This document shows, piece after piece, positions 28,111 through 36,458 of a stretch of DNA of 64,000 bases. How positions within the stretch are numbered: the first letter of the stretch is position 1; each line of letters opens with the position of its first letter. Below the pieces are notes generated by a model. It worked only from the letters and a program-made list of their open reading frames with translations, did no database searches and was not told the origin of the DNA. Source of the stretch: Burkholderia sp. NRF60-BP8 (lineage in GTDB: Bacteria > Pseudomonadota > Gammaproteobacteria > Burkholderiales > Burkholderiaceae); NCBI RefSeq assembly GCF_001522585.2, contig NZ_CP013374.1, forward strand, positions 372,001 through 436,000, in the 5' to 3' direction. Position numbers and translations under genes: made by a program.

Positions 28111-28407
28111 TTACTGGGTGGACTTGCCGATGCCGATCACGAACGCATTGGCGGGCGGCAGGGTCTGCTTGAACGACTTGTCGTAGTTGTCGAGCGCGGC
28201 CGCGGCGGCGGCGCCGTCGATCCCCGACGCCGACGCCGGATGTTCGCCGGCATGCGGATCGATGATCTGGGCGTGCATCACGGTGCGGACCGAGTCGCCG
28301 AAGCGGCTGTCCCACACCGGGGTCGACGACATGCAACCGGCAAGCGCGAACGCGAGCGGGACGGCAAGCGCCGCGCGGCGCGCGAATACGAGGTAGGCGG
28401 ATTTCAT
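28111..28407 (-). CDS. Small lipoprotein of the Tad locus
   Basis: This 98-residue protein has a lipoprotein signal (MKSAYLVFARRAALAVPLAFALAGC) whose lipobox LAGC puts the acylated Cys near residue 25. The mature part contains DSRFGDSVRTVMHAQIIDP and DNYDKSFKQ, similar to short lipoproteins found in many beta-proteobacterial Tad loci. It may help the secretin reach or stay in the outer membrane, a pilotin-like role inferred from size and place. It lies 20 bases after the secretin gene and 25 bases before tadG. Confidence 0.8.
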   Translation of the reverse strand: MKSAYLVFARRAALAVPLAFALAGCMSSTPVWDSRFGDSVRTVMHAQIIDPHAGEHPASASGIDGAAAAAALDNYDKSFKQTLPPANAFVIGIGKSTQ

Positions 28408-28427
28408 GAGCTTCCCCTTGGATGGCT

Positions 28428-30362
28428 TCAACGATCGGTGGACTGGGGTTCGGCGGCCGCACGCGCAATCTGCGCCTTGGGCGCCGCCGCGATCCGGTGC
28501 TTCGGTCGCGCCGCCGGCTGGGCCGACGGTTCGGGGGCCGCGGCCGCGAGGCGCGCGGCGGCGGCTTCGATGCGCGCGACACGCGCCGCGGTGGCCGGGT
28601 CGGACTGCGGCGCGGCGGCCGCGACCGGCGCCGGCGCCTTCGGCGGCTCGGCCGGTACCGGCGGCTGCACGTCGGCGTCTTGCGGCGCGCGCGGCGCGGG
28701 CAGCGCGGCCGGTGCGACCGGTGCTTCCGATTGCGGCGCCGGAGCGGGCGCCGGCGCCTGGGCCGGGGTCTGCGGGGCGGCGGCCGCGCCGTTCGCGGGT
28801 TGCTTCGGCTGTGCGCCTGCCTTGCGCACGCCGCCGCGGCCTTCCATGTTGCCGGTCGCATACACGTCGGCTTCGTTCGGTTTCGAGAAGCTGTCGGTCG
28901 GCAGCGCGACGTCCGCGGTCTGCAGCGGCTTCACCAGGTGCGGCGTGATCAGGAAGATCAGCTCGGTGCGATCCTGCTGGAACGACGTGCTGCGGAACAG
29001 CGCACCGAGCACCGGCACTTCGCCGACACCCGGGATCGCCTTCAGCGCGCCGGTCGCGTTGTCCTTGATCAGCCCGCCGATCGCGAACGATTCGCCGTCG
29101 CTCATCTGCACCGTCGTCGACGCGCGCCGCGTCGTGATCAGCGGCAGAATCGACGTGCCGCCGATGTTGGACGCGCTCAGCGTGACGCCCGTCTGCGACA
29201 GCTCCGACACTTCCGGCGCGACCTTCAGGCTGATCCGGCCGTTGGCCAGCACCGTCGGCGTGAACTTCAGCGCCACGCCGAATTCCTCTTCCTGCAGCGT
29301 GATCGACGAGACGCCGTTGCTGCCGCTCTGCGGGATCGGAATGAAGATCCTGCCGCCCGCGAGGAACGTCGCTTCCTGGCCGCTGATCGTCACGAGGTTC
29401 GGCTCCGCGAGGATCTTGACGAGGTTGTCGGTGTTCTGCGCGTCGGCCGCGATGCTGAACGGCTTGTTGTTCGCCTTGTTGAACACGGCGCCGCTCGCGA
29501 CGCCCGCGAGCAGGTTGCTGACCAGCGCGCCGCTCCACGAACCGAAGCCGCCCTGGATGTTGAACGCGCTGCCCATCTGGTTGATCAGCGTCTTCGACAC
29601 CTCGGCCACCTTCACCTCGAGCATGACCTGCTGCGGCGACGTGACGTTCAGCATGTTGAGCACGCCGCCGCCCTGCTTGCCGCCGCCCGCCGCATCGCCC
29701 GCGCTGTCGCCGTACGCGTGGGCGATCTGCACGGCCTGCTGCGCGGCCTGCGAACTCGACACCGTGCCGGCGAGCACGATCGTGCCGGCCGCGGTCGACA
29801 CATGAATGTCGCGCTCGTTCGGCATCAGTTGCAGCAGCGACGCCTGCAGGCCGCCGGCGTCCGCGCCGACCGCGACGTCGATCACGCGGCATGCGCCGCT
29901 CCTGCCCTGCACGATCATGTTGGTCGTGCCGACCGCGAGCCCGAGGATGTACAGCGTCTGCGGCGACACCATCGTCGCCTGCGCGACGGCCGGATTGCCG
30001 ATCGTCCGGTTGCGGATCGGCTCGGGCATCGGCACCAGCAGCGACTTGCCGAGCGGCACGGCGACGCTGGTCGATTCGCGCACGGCGCCGACGCAGTTCG
30101 GCCCGCGCAGCGGCCCCGCCGACGCGGCGGGCGCGGCGGCCGGCATCGGCGCCATGCTGATCGTCATCTGCATCGGCCCCTTGCCGACCGCGGCCGGCGC
30201 GCTGGCGCCGCCCTTCGTCAGCACCGCCGATTCGACGCCTTCCTGCGCGAGTGCGCCATACACGGTCAGCCATCCCGAACAAAGGATCGCGGCCATCGTC
30301 GTACCCCGTGCGACGCGTGTGCGTAGCGGGCCGGTACCTGTGCGTTGCGGTTTGATCTTCAT
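28428..30362 (-). CDS. rcpA: Tad pilus outer-membrane secretin RcpA (CpaC) with long Pro/Ala tail
   Basis: This 644-residue secretin forms the outer-membrane ring through which the pilus passes. After a signal peptide (ending near YGALAQ) come the N0-like region (SVAVPLGKSLLVPMPEPI), BON/KH-like parts (VSTAAGTIVLAGTVSSSQ) and the secretin core from about EVKVAEVSKTLINQMG to TELIFLITPHLVKPL. The core includes SGQEATFLAGG and IPGVGEVPVLGALFRS, all typical. The last 140 or so residues are an extension rich in Pro and Ala (repeats such as QAPAPAPAPQ) ending in a basic stretch. This is unusual and could span the periplasm edge or bind a partner. The ATG at 30362 has GGGGGA about 10 bases upstream. 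Confidence 0.93.
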   Translation of the reverse strand: MKIKPQRTGTGPLRTRVARGTTMAAILCSGWLTVYGALAQEGVESAVLTKGGASAPAAVGKGPMQMTISMAPMPAAAPAASAGPLRGPNCVGAVRESTSVAVPLGKSLLVPMPEPIRNRTIGNPAVAQATMVSPQTLYILGLAVGTTNMIVQGRSGACRVIDVAVGADAGGLQASLLQLMPNERDIHVSTAAGTIVLAGTVSSSQAAQQAVQIAHAYGDSAGDAAGGGKQGGGVLNMLNVTSPQQVMLEVKVAEVSKTLINQMGSAFNIQGGFGSWSGALVSNLLAGVASGAVFNKANNKPFSIAADAQNTDNLVKILAEPNLVTISGQEATFLAGGRIFIPIPQSGSNGVSSITLQEEEFGVALKFTPTVLANGRISLKVAPEVSELSQTGVTLSASNIGGTSILPLITTRRASTTVQMSDGESFAIGGLIKDNATGALKAIPGVGEVPVLGALFRSTSFQQDRTELIFLITPHLVKPLQTADVALPTDSFSKPNEADVYATGNMEGRGGVRKAGAQPKQPANGAAAAPQTPAQAPAPAPAPQSEAPVAPAALPAPRAPQDADVQPPVPAEPPKAPAPVAAAAPQSDPATAARVARIEAAAARLAAAAPEPSAQPAARPKHRIAAAPKAQIARAAAEPQSTDR

Positions 30363-30465
30363 TTCGTCTGATCCCCCGAGAGACCGGCGCCGTGCCGGTT
30401 ATCGACTTCCAAGGCCGCCACGCGTTGCCGGCGGCCGATCTGTTGGTCTGTCTATATGGATGACT

Positions 30466-31305
30466 TCAGAAACATTCGACGCTGCCTTTCACGCCGGTCA
30501 GCACGCCGACGCAATCGCGCCGCGCTTCCGGCGCCGCATGCGACGCGACGTGCACGCGGACCGGCCGCGCGCGAACGGGCGCCGGCTGCGCTTCGGGTGC
30601 GGGCGCCTTGCCGAGCAGCGTCAGCTTGGTCGCGCCGTCCGTGTTCAGCGTCTTCTGGTCGACCTGATTGCGCAGCACGAGCGACAGCGTGCCGACGCTG
30701 CGTGCGACGTCGAGCCGTTCGGCCTGCTCGGGCGTGACTTCCAGCGTCACCGCGTTGACCACCTTCGGCGCCGTGTCGTCGCGGCTCACCTGCTGCGCGA
30801 CGGCGAGCACGAGGATGTGCTCGAGCACGATCTTGGAGATGCTCTGCCCGTCGGTCTTGCCCTGCTGTTCCTGCGTGTTGACGATCACGTCGACGTAGTT
30901 GCCCGGCAGCGCGAAGCCGGCGACGCCGACCACGTCGTTCACGCGCACCGTGATCGCGCGGCTGCCGTCGGCGATCACCGCGGACAGCCCGCCCTTCGTG
31001 CCGACCGGCGCGAGCTTCGACTCGATCACCGGCTCGCCGCGCGCGAGGCTGGTGCGCACGACGCGCCCTTCGAGCGCCTTCGTATCGGTGAACGCGCCGG
31101 TCGGCACGCTGCCCGACGGCCAGCTCACCATGTGGATCTGGTTCGGGCCGAGCGGCTCGCCCAGGTTCAGGTCGGTGCTGGCGACCGCAACGGACGTGAC
31201 CGAGCTCGTGGACGTCTGTACCAGCCAGTGGGACGCGAACACGACCGCGGCAAGACCCGCGATCATCGCGACGACCAGCATCATGAGCGCTCGACTGTTT
31301 TTCAT
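30466..31305 (-). CDS. cpaB: Flp pilus assembly protein CpaB (RcpC)
   Basis: This 279-residue protein starts at MKNSRALMMLVVAMIAGLAAVVFA (ATG at 31305, GAGGAG 8 bases upstream), giving a single N-terminal membrane helix. The SAF-domain region follows (VAVASTDLNLGEPL, GRVVRTSLARGEPVIESKL), then the RcpC/CpaB conserved block from AITVRVNDVVGVAGFALPGNYVDVIV to LEVTPEQAERLDVARSVGTLSLVLRN. The C-terminus is Pro/Ala-rich and then Cys-containing. It is predicted to sit in the periplasm with the secretin. It lies 35 bases after the AAA ATPase and 103 bases before the secretin gene. Confidence 0.92.
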   Translation of the reverse strand: MKNSRALMMLVVAMIAGLAAVVFASHWLVQTSTSSVTSVAVASTDLNLGEPLGPNQIHMVSWPSGSVPTGAFTDTKALEGRVVRTSLARGEPVIESKLAPVGTKGGLSAVIADGSRAITVRVNDVVGVAGFALPGNYVDVIVNTQEQQGKTDGQSISKIVLEHILVLAVAQQVSRDDTAPKVVNAVTLEVTPEQAERLDVARSVGTLSLVLRNQVDQKTLNTDGATKLTLLGKAPAPEAQPAPVRARPVRVHVASHAAPEARRDCVGVLTGVKGSVECF

Positions 31306-31340
31306 GGCAATGCTCCTCGACGAATCGTGAAAGAAACCGC

Positions 31341-32741
31341 TCAACCGGTGACGAACGTACGGCCTCCGCGCTCGACGGGCGGCGGATGGCTGCCGTCCCG
31401 CTCGGGCGCCGCACCGAAGTAACTCGCCCATGCGTCGTACAGCGCGTCGTGCGTCACCTCGGGCGGATCGCCGCGATAACGCGCGCCGGCGGCCACGAGG
31501 CGCAGCAGGTCCGCCGGAAAGCACGCGAGAAACGCCTTGCCGGTCGGCAGGTGCAGCCGATGCAGCAGGAAGTCGAACGCATCGCTCGCCGACACGAGCC
31601 CGAGCGATGCGCAGGCCGCGTCGTACACCGCGCGGTAGTCGTCGATCGACATCGCGCCGACGTGCAGCTTCGAGCCGAGGCGGCGCATGAACGCGTCGTC
31701 GCAGAACTGCTCCGGCGCCAGGTTGCTCGAGAACACCGGCCAAACGTCGAACGGCAGCACGAAGCGGTTGCCGGATTCGAGCGTCATGAAATCGACGCCG
31801 CGATCGAGCGGACGCAGCCAGCGATTGAGCAGGTCCCGCGGCTCGACGCGCTGGCGGCCGAGATCGTCGACGACGTACATGCCCATGTTCGCCTTCATGT
31901 GCGGCGGCGCCTGGTAGAAGCCGGCCGCTTCGTCGCGACGCAGGTCGAGCTCGTCGAGCGTCAGCTCGCCGCCCGACATCACGACCGGCCGCCGGCACAG
32001 GCGCCAGCGGCGATCGACCGACTGGCCGCCGCCCGCGGCTTGCGCGTCGACGTGCACGAGCGGGTCGTAGACCTGGATCACTTCGCCGGCCGCGCAGATC
32101 GCGTGCGGCACCGGCACGCGGCCGTGCATCAGCGCGCCGAGCCGCTCGGCGAGAAAGGTCTTGCCGCTGCCGGCCGGGCCGTAGATCAGCAGCGGCCGGC
32201 CCGCGTTCAGCGCGGCGGCCGCCGCATCGAGCACCGCCGTGTCGATCACGACGCCTTCGAACGCCGCCCACACGTCGCTCTGGCCGATGTGCAGCTTGTG
32301 CACCGAATGCGCGGCCACGCTCGCGAGATACGCGTCGAGCGTCACCGGCGCCGGCCCGCTGTAGCTGCTGCGTTCCCGTTCCTCGAGTGCGAGCACGCGC
32401 CCCGCATCGGTCAGGCGGAACGTCACGTCGAGATCGGTCGCGCCGCGATGGGTCAGCTCGACGAGATGCTCGCGCACCAGGAACGCAAAGACCTCGTCGA
32501 GCACCGCGAGCGGCAGGCAGTGCCGCTCGACCAGGTCGCGGTACGACGGGCGGCCGAGCACCAGCGTCGACTTCAGCACGAGGCCGGCGACGAACGCCAT
32601 GCCGAGCCCCGTTTCGGCGAGCGAGCGGGGCGCCGACGGCAACTGCGCGCCCAGCTTCGTATGGACCTCCCGCGACGGCGGCGGATCGGGCAGGCGTGTC
32701 ACCTGCGCGTCGCGTCTCGGTTCGGTGTGGTTCGTGTTCAT
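31341..32741 (-). CDS. AAA-type ATPase of the Tad locus, non-TadA/TadZ
   Basis: The start is placed at MNTNHTEPRRD (ATG at 32741), giving 466 residues. The N-terminal half has a winged-helix-like stretch (AVLDEVFAFLVREHLVELTH, LTDAGRVLALEERE). A P-loop follows, GPAGSGKTFLAERLG near residue 185, and a possible Walker B at GMYVVDDLGRQRVEP. A sensor-like VFSSNLAPEQFCDDAFMRRLG matches AAA/MCM-like folds. It is neither the TadA secretion ATPase nor the TadZ MinD type. Similar ATPases recur in Burkholderia and Ralstonia Tad loci, but no role has been assigned that I know of. It is cotranscribed between the prepilin peptidase and cpaB; a remodelling or regulatory role in pilus biogenesis is inference. 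Confidence 0.75.
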   Translation of the reverse strand: MNTNHTEPRRDAQVTRLPDPPPSREVHTKLGAQLPSAPRSLAETGLGMAFVAGLVLKSTLVLGRPSYRDLVERHCLPLAVLDEVFAFLVREHLVELTHRGATDLDVTFRLTDAGRVLALEERERSSYSGPAPVTLDAYLASVAAHSVHKLHIGQSDVWAAFEGVVIDTAVLDAAAAALNAGRPLLIYGPAGSGKTFLAERLGALMHGRVPVPHAICAAGEVIQVYDPLVHVDAQAAGGGQSVDRRWRLCRRPVVMSGGELTLDELDLRRDEAAGFYQAPPHMKANMGMYVVDDLGRQRVEPRDLLNRWLRPLDRGVDFMTLESGNRFVLPFDVWPVFSSNLAPEQFCDDAFMRRLGSKLHVGAMSIDDYRAVYDAACASLGLVSASDAFDFLLHRLHLPTGKAFLACFPADLLRLVAAGARYRGDPPEVTHDALYDAWASYFGAAPERDGSHPPPVERGGRTFVTG

Positions 32742-32784
32742 GATCGTTGCGTCCTCGTTGCGTCCTCGTTGCTCATCCACCGCG

Positions 32785-33324
32785 CTATGCGCACGACGCG
32801 AACAGCATGCCCAGCGTGCCGGCCGCGATCGCCACGCCGTACGGCAGCGTGCCGACCGAGACGATCTCGGCGGGGCCGTCGTCGGCCTCGGCGCGCGCCG
32901 CTGGCGAGCGCTGCACGATCAGCGTGCGCACGTTCGCCCACATCCGGCGCGTCCGCCCGCGCAGCAGCGCGTAGGCGACGGAGCCGATCCCGCCGGCCAG
33001 GAACGTGGCCAGCGCGATGTAAAACGTCATTTCCGCGCCGACCCACGCACCGATCGCGAGCATCAGCTTCACGTCGCCCGCCGCCATCCCGCGCAACAGG
33101 TAGAATGGCAGCAGCAGGCCGAAGCCGGTTGCGGCCCCGGCGAGCCAGCCGAGCACGCCCGCCGGCACGCCGTGCAACAGACACTGCGCAACCAGCGCGC
33201 CGGCCAGGCCTAGCAGAACGAGACGGTTCGGAATGCGACGGGTCGCGATGTCGGTGCTGGCCGCAGCGATCGCGAGCAGCGTCACGCACAACGGAACCGG
33301 GTAAGGCGGCGCAACGGGAAACAT
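32785..33324 (-). CDS. tadV: Prepilin peptidase TadV (CpaA), A24 family
   Basis: This 179-residue polytopic aspartic protease cleaves the leaders of Flp and TadE-type prepilins. The two catalytic Asp positions are visible in AASTDIATRRIPNRLV and in MAAGDVKLMLAIGAWVG, the usual GxGD site written here as AAGD. Membrane helices surround them, and the longer N-methylating domain of PilD is absent, as normal for Tad loci. The ATG at 33324 has GAGG 7 bases upstream. It lies 28 bases after the divergent Flp-like pilin gene and 43 bases before the AAA ATPase. Confidence 0.9.
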   Translation of the reverse strand: MFPVAPPYPVPLCVTLLAIAAASTDIATRRIPNRLVLLGLAGALVAQCLLHGVPAGVLGWLAGAATGFGLLLPFYLLRGMAAGDVKLMLAIGAWVGAEMTFYIALATFLAGGIGSVAYALLRGRTRRMWANVRTLIVQRSPAARAEADDGPAEIVSVGTLPYGVAIAAGTLGMLFASCA

Positions 33325-33352
33325 GGCGAACCTCGCGGATCGAATCGGTGGA

Positions 33353-33559
33353 TCAGGAAGCCATCGCCAGCGCGGTGGTCACGGCGGCCGTCGCGGCCGC
33401 GGCGATCATCTCGTACGCGTCGCCGAGCGAGCCCTTCAGCGTGACGACGCTGCCCAGTACCGCGATCGCGAACATCGACGCGAGCGACGCATATTCGATC
33501 GACGTCGCGCCTCGTTCGTCGGCGATCCAGCCACGTGCGGCACGCATGACGGCTTGCAT
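33353..33559 (-). CDS. flp: Flp-family type IVb pilin, divergent third copy
   Basis: This 68-residue prepilin has leader MQAVMRAARGWIADERG, with cleavage after Gly expected before ATSIEY. The Glu at +5 and Tyr at +6 define the Flp motif. The hydrophobic stretch (ASLASMFAIAVLG) differs from the strictly conserved version in the two upstream pilins, and a small residue-rich tail (IAAAATAAVTTALAMAS) follows. GGAG lies 6 bases before the ATG at 33559. It may be a minor or alternative pilin; it is immediately upstream of the peptidase gene. Confidence 0.82.
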   Translation of the reverse strand: MQAVMRAARGWIADERGATSIEYASLASMFAIAVLGSVVTLKGSLGDAYEMIAAAATAAVTTALAMAS

Positions 33560-33641
33560 GACGGTCTCCGGTTTCCGGTTGATCGGATCGCCGGGGACGG
33601 CTCGAGCGCTGCACCGGCCGAGCCGTCCGCGGCACGCTCCA

Positions 33642-33833
33642 TCAGATGGCTGCGACCGCCGAATCGAGGTCGTCGGCGATCGTGCTGAACACGGTCTTGA
33701 GGTCCTTGCCGACCGTCGACAGCGCGGCGATGATGCCGATGGCGATCAGGGCGGCGATCAGGCCGTATTCGATGGCCGTCACGCCGTCTTCATCGCGTAC
33801 GAAACGGCTGACTTGCTGAACGAGCTTGGACAT
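33642..33833 (-). CDS. flp: Flp-family type IVb pilin, second copy
   Basis: This 63-residue prepilin has leader MSKLVQQVSRFVRDEDG and then VTAIEYGLIAALIAIGI, a textbook Flp motif cleaved after Gly. The hydrophilic C-terminal part (GKDLKTVFSTIADDLDSAV) closely follows that of the first copy. The shared core with copy one suggests duplication. The 82 bases between it and the third pilin contain no other gene. Confidence 0.92.
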   Translation of the reverse strand: MSKLVQQVSRFVRDEDGVTAIEYGLIAALIAIGIIAALSTVGKDLKTVFSTIADDLDSAVAAI

Positions 33834-33974
33834 GATGATCTCCTTGCGTAGTCACTTTCAAAGCCCTCGCGTGCCGGCAGGATCGAATGATCCGGCATCG
33901 ATACGTCGAGGCAGGTTGTTGATGCCGTGTGGTGTCGACGAACAATTCGGAGGAGCCGTTCGCCGTACCGTTCG

Positions 33975-34166
33975 TCAAATCGCTGCCACGATCGAATCCA
34001 GATCGTCTGCCACCGTGCTGAAGACGGTTTTCAGATCCGTACCGACCGTCGTCAGCGCGGCGACGATGCCGATCGCGATCAGTGCGGCGATCAGGCCGTA
34101 TTCGATGGCCGTCACACCGTCCTGATCGTCGACGAACCAGGCGATCTTTTCGATGATTCTCGACAT
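33975..34166 (-). CDS. flp: Flp-family type IVb pilin, first copy (probable major pilin)
   Basis: The ATG at 34166 with AAGGAGAG about 6 bases upstream gives a 63-residue prepilin; the GTG two codons earlier is too close to that ribosome site. Leader MSRIIEKIAWFVDDQDG is followed by VTAIEYGLIAALIAIGI, the Flp cleavage and assembly motif, then TVGTDLKTVFSTVADDL. Being first in the operon with the best ribosome site it is the likely major pilin. The 141 bases between it and copy two hold a weak imperfect hairpin near 33870-33897. Confidence 0.93.
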   Translation of the reverse strand: MSRIIEKIAWFVDDQDGVTAIEYGLIAALIAIGIVAALTTVGTDLKTVFSTVADDLDSIVAAI

Positions 34167-35219
34167 GAGCACTCTCCTTTCGGACTACTATGAAATACCC
34201 TTCGTCGGTCAGGACGTCGGGGGCTGGCACCACCGGCACTACTCTGGAAATCGGAAGCCGACGATCAGTCGCGGAAACGGGGCGGACCGCCCCTGTCCGT
34301 GCGAACAGGTACCGGCGAGACGGAGCACGAGAGACGCGTGTACGGTTCGACCGGCCGGACGAACCGGGCAGGTCGAGCGACCGGAGCGGCACGGCGGCCG
34401 TTCGACGCATGGAATTCGATTGAACGAGAGACGAGCTCCCGGCAAAGCAGCAATGTGTCTTTAACGCGGCTTGCGAACCGCGATGCGCTGTGGTCTTTCA
34501 TTTTTATTCCCCATGTACTGCCATGCCGATTTCTTATTGCCCTGAAGCAACCGGGTCTCTCGGGCCGTTCGACGACGATTCCCGCGGGTGACCGAACTGG
34601 AGCGGCGTGTTCCCCGACGCGCTCCGGCCGGTCTTTTCCCCAGGTGATTCACGAACCGGTTGCGCGGCGTTTCTGTCTGAACCGTCCGGTCGTCAAATCG
34701 TCGACTGCCGTGCCAACGCTTACGCAAAGAGCGGACCATCCCGGGCGAAATCGAGGCGCGGCAAGGGTTCCGGCGATCCGCACGCCCTCCCGCCAAACGT
34801 CCGGCTGCCTAAATGTTTCAACTTTGATATATGCGGTTCGAGCGCATGCGGTCGGCGTGAAACCCCGTCGCCGCGCTGCACAAAGGGCCCAAAAAATTTT
34901 CTCGGGATTTTCCCGAACGCGGCGGGCCGCGCGTGCGGATCGGGTCCGGCGGCATGCACGGCCCGCAAAAATCGCGGAATGTTTCAAGCCGGAAACACGA
35001 ATTCCGGCGGCAGCGTTTTCTCATACCAGAAATGGCGGTTTTCAACCGCATCGCTGAACACATTCAATGTCGGCCGGCCGTGCGCGGTTTGCATCGAGCG
35101 ATTTTTTCTTCAACAATGAATTCACCGGACAACGCCGTTTCAGAGCGATCGATCCGCAGGGGCACGACAACATCAAACGGCTGCGACAGACCACGCGGCC
35201 ACACGACAGACGGGGCATC
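34167..35219. other. Long divergent non-coding region between flp and the glycosyltransferase operon
   Basis: There are about 1050 bases with no convincing gene on either strand; the open frames here are short, overlap each other and lack ribosome sites. Base composition changes along it, with AT-rich patches near 34490-34550 and 34800-34910. It must hold the Tad operon promoter near its left end and may encode a regulatory RNA. It contains the minus-strand terminator-like element at 34891. The 10-mer AATGTTTCAA occurs near 34813 and again near 34979. Confidence 0.5.
34891..34916 (-). terminator. Terminator-like hairpin in the flp upstream region
   Basis: Read on the minus strand, TCGGGA-AAA-TCCCGA forms a 6-bp stem and is followed 5 bases later by a run of six T. 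No gene ends just before it on that strand. It would therefore end a transcript that starts between here and 35219, for example a small RNA or a leader, or it is chance. Confidence 0.35.
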
Positions 35220-36458
35220 ATGTACACAGCCAATCGTGGAACGCGCGATCGCGCAATACGCTGTGCTCAATGGCTGACGGCCGACCGGATCATTCCGTAC
35301 AGCTGCATCATGCTGATGCTCTTCGTGGCGCTGGTAATCGTCTGGGGCGTCGTGACCGACGGCTTCACGTCGAACGCCACCGCGCGCCCCGGCACCGACT
35401 TCTCGGTCTTCTGGACCGCATCGCATCTCGTGTTGCAAGGCCATGCCGCATCGGCCTACGACCCTTCGTCGTTCGCGCGGGCCGAGTTCGCGCACTTCGG
35501 TGCGTCGCTGCAAAGCCGGCCGCTTCCCTGGCTCTATCCGCCGACGATGCTGCTGTTCGTCGCGCCGGTTGCCCTCGTGCCTTTCCTGCCCGCTTACTTC
35601 CTCTTTTTCGCGGGCAGTCTTTTATGCTACGCGTTCGCCGTCTTGCACTTGTCGGGGCTGCGCGCGCATCTTCCCGTGCCGCGTGCCGCTGCGCTCGTCG
35701 TCGCCGCGTATTCGGCAGCGTGCGTGTCCGCGCTGTTCGGCCAGAACAGCATCCTGACCGCCGGCCTCGCCGCGCTCGCGCTGCATCTGCTCGGCAAGCG
35801 TCCGGTCGTGGCGGGCGTGCTGATCGGACTGCTCGCGATCAAGCCGCAACTCGCCGTCGTGTTCCCGTTCGTGCTGATCGCGACGCGTGCGTGGCGCACC
35901 TTCGCGGCGGCGGCGACCAGCGCGGCGCTGTTCGCCGCGGCCGGCGTCGTGCTGGCCGGCCCCGCCGCGCTGCACGGGGTGAGCCAAGCGATGTCGACGG
36001 TACGCGCGCAGCATTTCATGCTCGCGTCGTACTGGCTCGCGTCGCCGACGCCGTTCGCCGCACTGCGGCTCGCGGGCGCATCGGTCGCGGCCGCGCTGGC
36101 CGCGCAGGCGGCGGTCGCGCTGCTCGCGATCGCCGCGGCCGTCAGCGTATGGCGTCGCACGCACGACATGCGCCTGCGTGGCGCGGTGCTGGCGGTCGCC
36201 ACGCTGCTGACGACGCCTTATCTGTGGCATTACGAACTCACCTGGCTCGGCATCGCGCTCTTCTGTCTGATCGCGCACGGTCTCGACGAAGGCTGGCTGC
36301 CCGGCGACCAGGGCATCCTCGTGATCGCGTGGCTGCTGCCGGTCTTCGAGATGTTCAATCGGCTGATGAAGCTGCCGCAAATCGGGCCGGTCGTGCTGCT
36401 CGCGGTGCTGTTGGTCGTCCTGCGTCGCACGGCACTGGCGACACGAGGCCAGCAATGA
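35220..36458 (+). CDS. Polytopic GT87-like (DUF2029) glycosyltransferase, first copy
   Basis: The start chosen is the ATG at 35220 (MYTANRGTRDRAIRCAQW), giving 412 residues with about ten membrane helices. The first extracytoplasmic loop has the GT87-type pattern PGTDFSVFWTASHLVLQGHAASAYD followed by PLPWLYPPTMLLFVAP, the latter repeated in the next gene. Other shared motifs are FGQNSILTAGLAALAL and GVLIGLLAIKPQLAVVFP. The family uses polyprenyl-phosphate sugars as donors on the periplasmic side. The ribosome site is weak. It overlaps the next gene by 4 bases and begins an operon with gtrB and gtrA, so it probably adds a sugar delivered by that pair to a surface glycan or protein. Confidence 0.78.
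   Translation: MYTANRGTRDRAIRCAQWLTADRIIPYSCIMLMLFVALVIVWGVVTDGFTSNATARPGTDFSVFWTASHLVLQGHAASAYDPSSFARAEFAHFGASLQSRPLPWLYPPTMLLFVAPVALVPFLPAYFLFFAGSLLCYAFAVLHLSGLRAHLPVPRAAALVVAAYSAACVSALFGQNSILTAGLAALALHLLGKRPVVAGVLIGLLAIKPQLAVVFPFVLIATRAWRTFAAAATSAALFAAAGVVLAGPAALHGVSQAMSTVRAQHFMLASYWLASPTPFAALRLAGASVAAALAAQAAVALLAIAAAVSVWRRTHDMRLRGAVLAVATLLTTPYLWHYELTWLGIALFCLIAHGLDEGWLPGDQGILVIAWLLPVFEMFNRLMKLPQIGPVVLLAVLLVVLRRTALATRGQQ

Noticed and set aside
33870..33897. Hairpin between the first and second flp genes
   Set aside because: Only GGATC-GAAT-GATCC pairs cleanly; the outer arm needs a 4-base bulge and no T-run follows, so it was not listed as a terminator.
34225..34239. TGGCAC followed by GGCA, a sigma-54-like promoter near the flp start
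   Set aside because: The spacing between the GG and GC elements is two bases short and it points away from the pilus operon.
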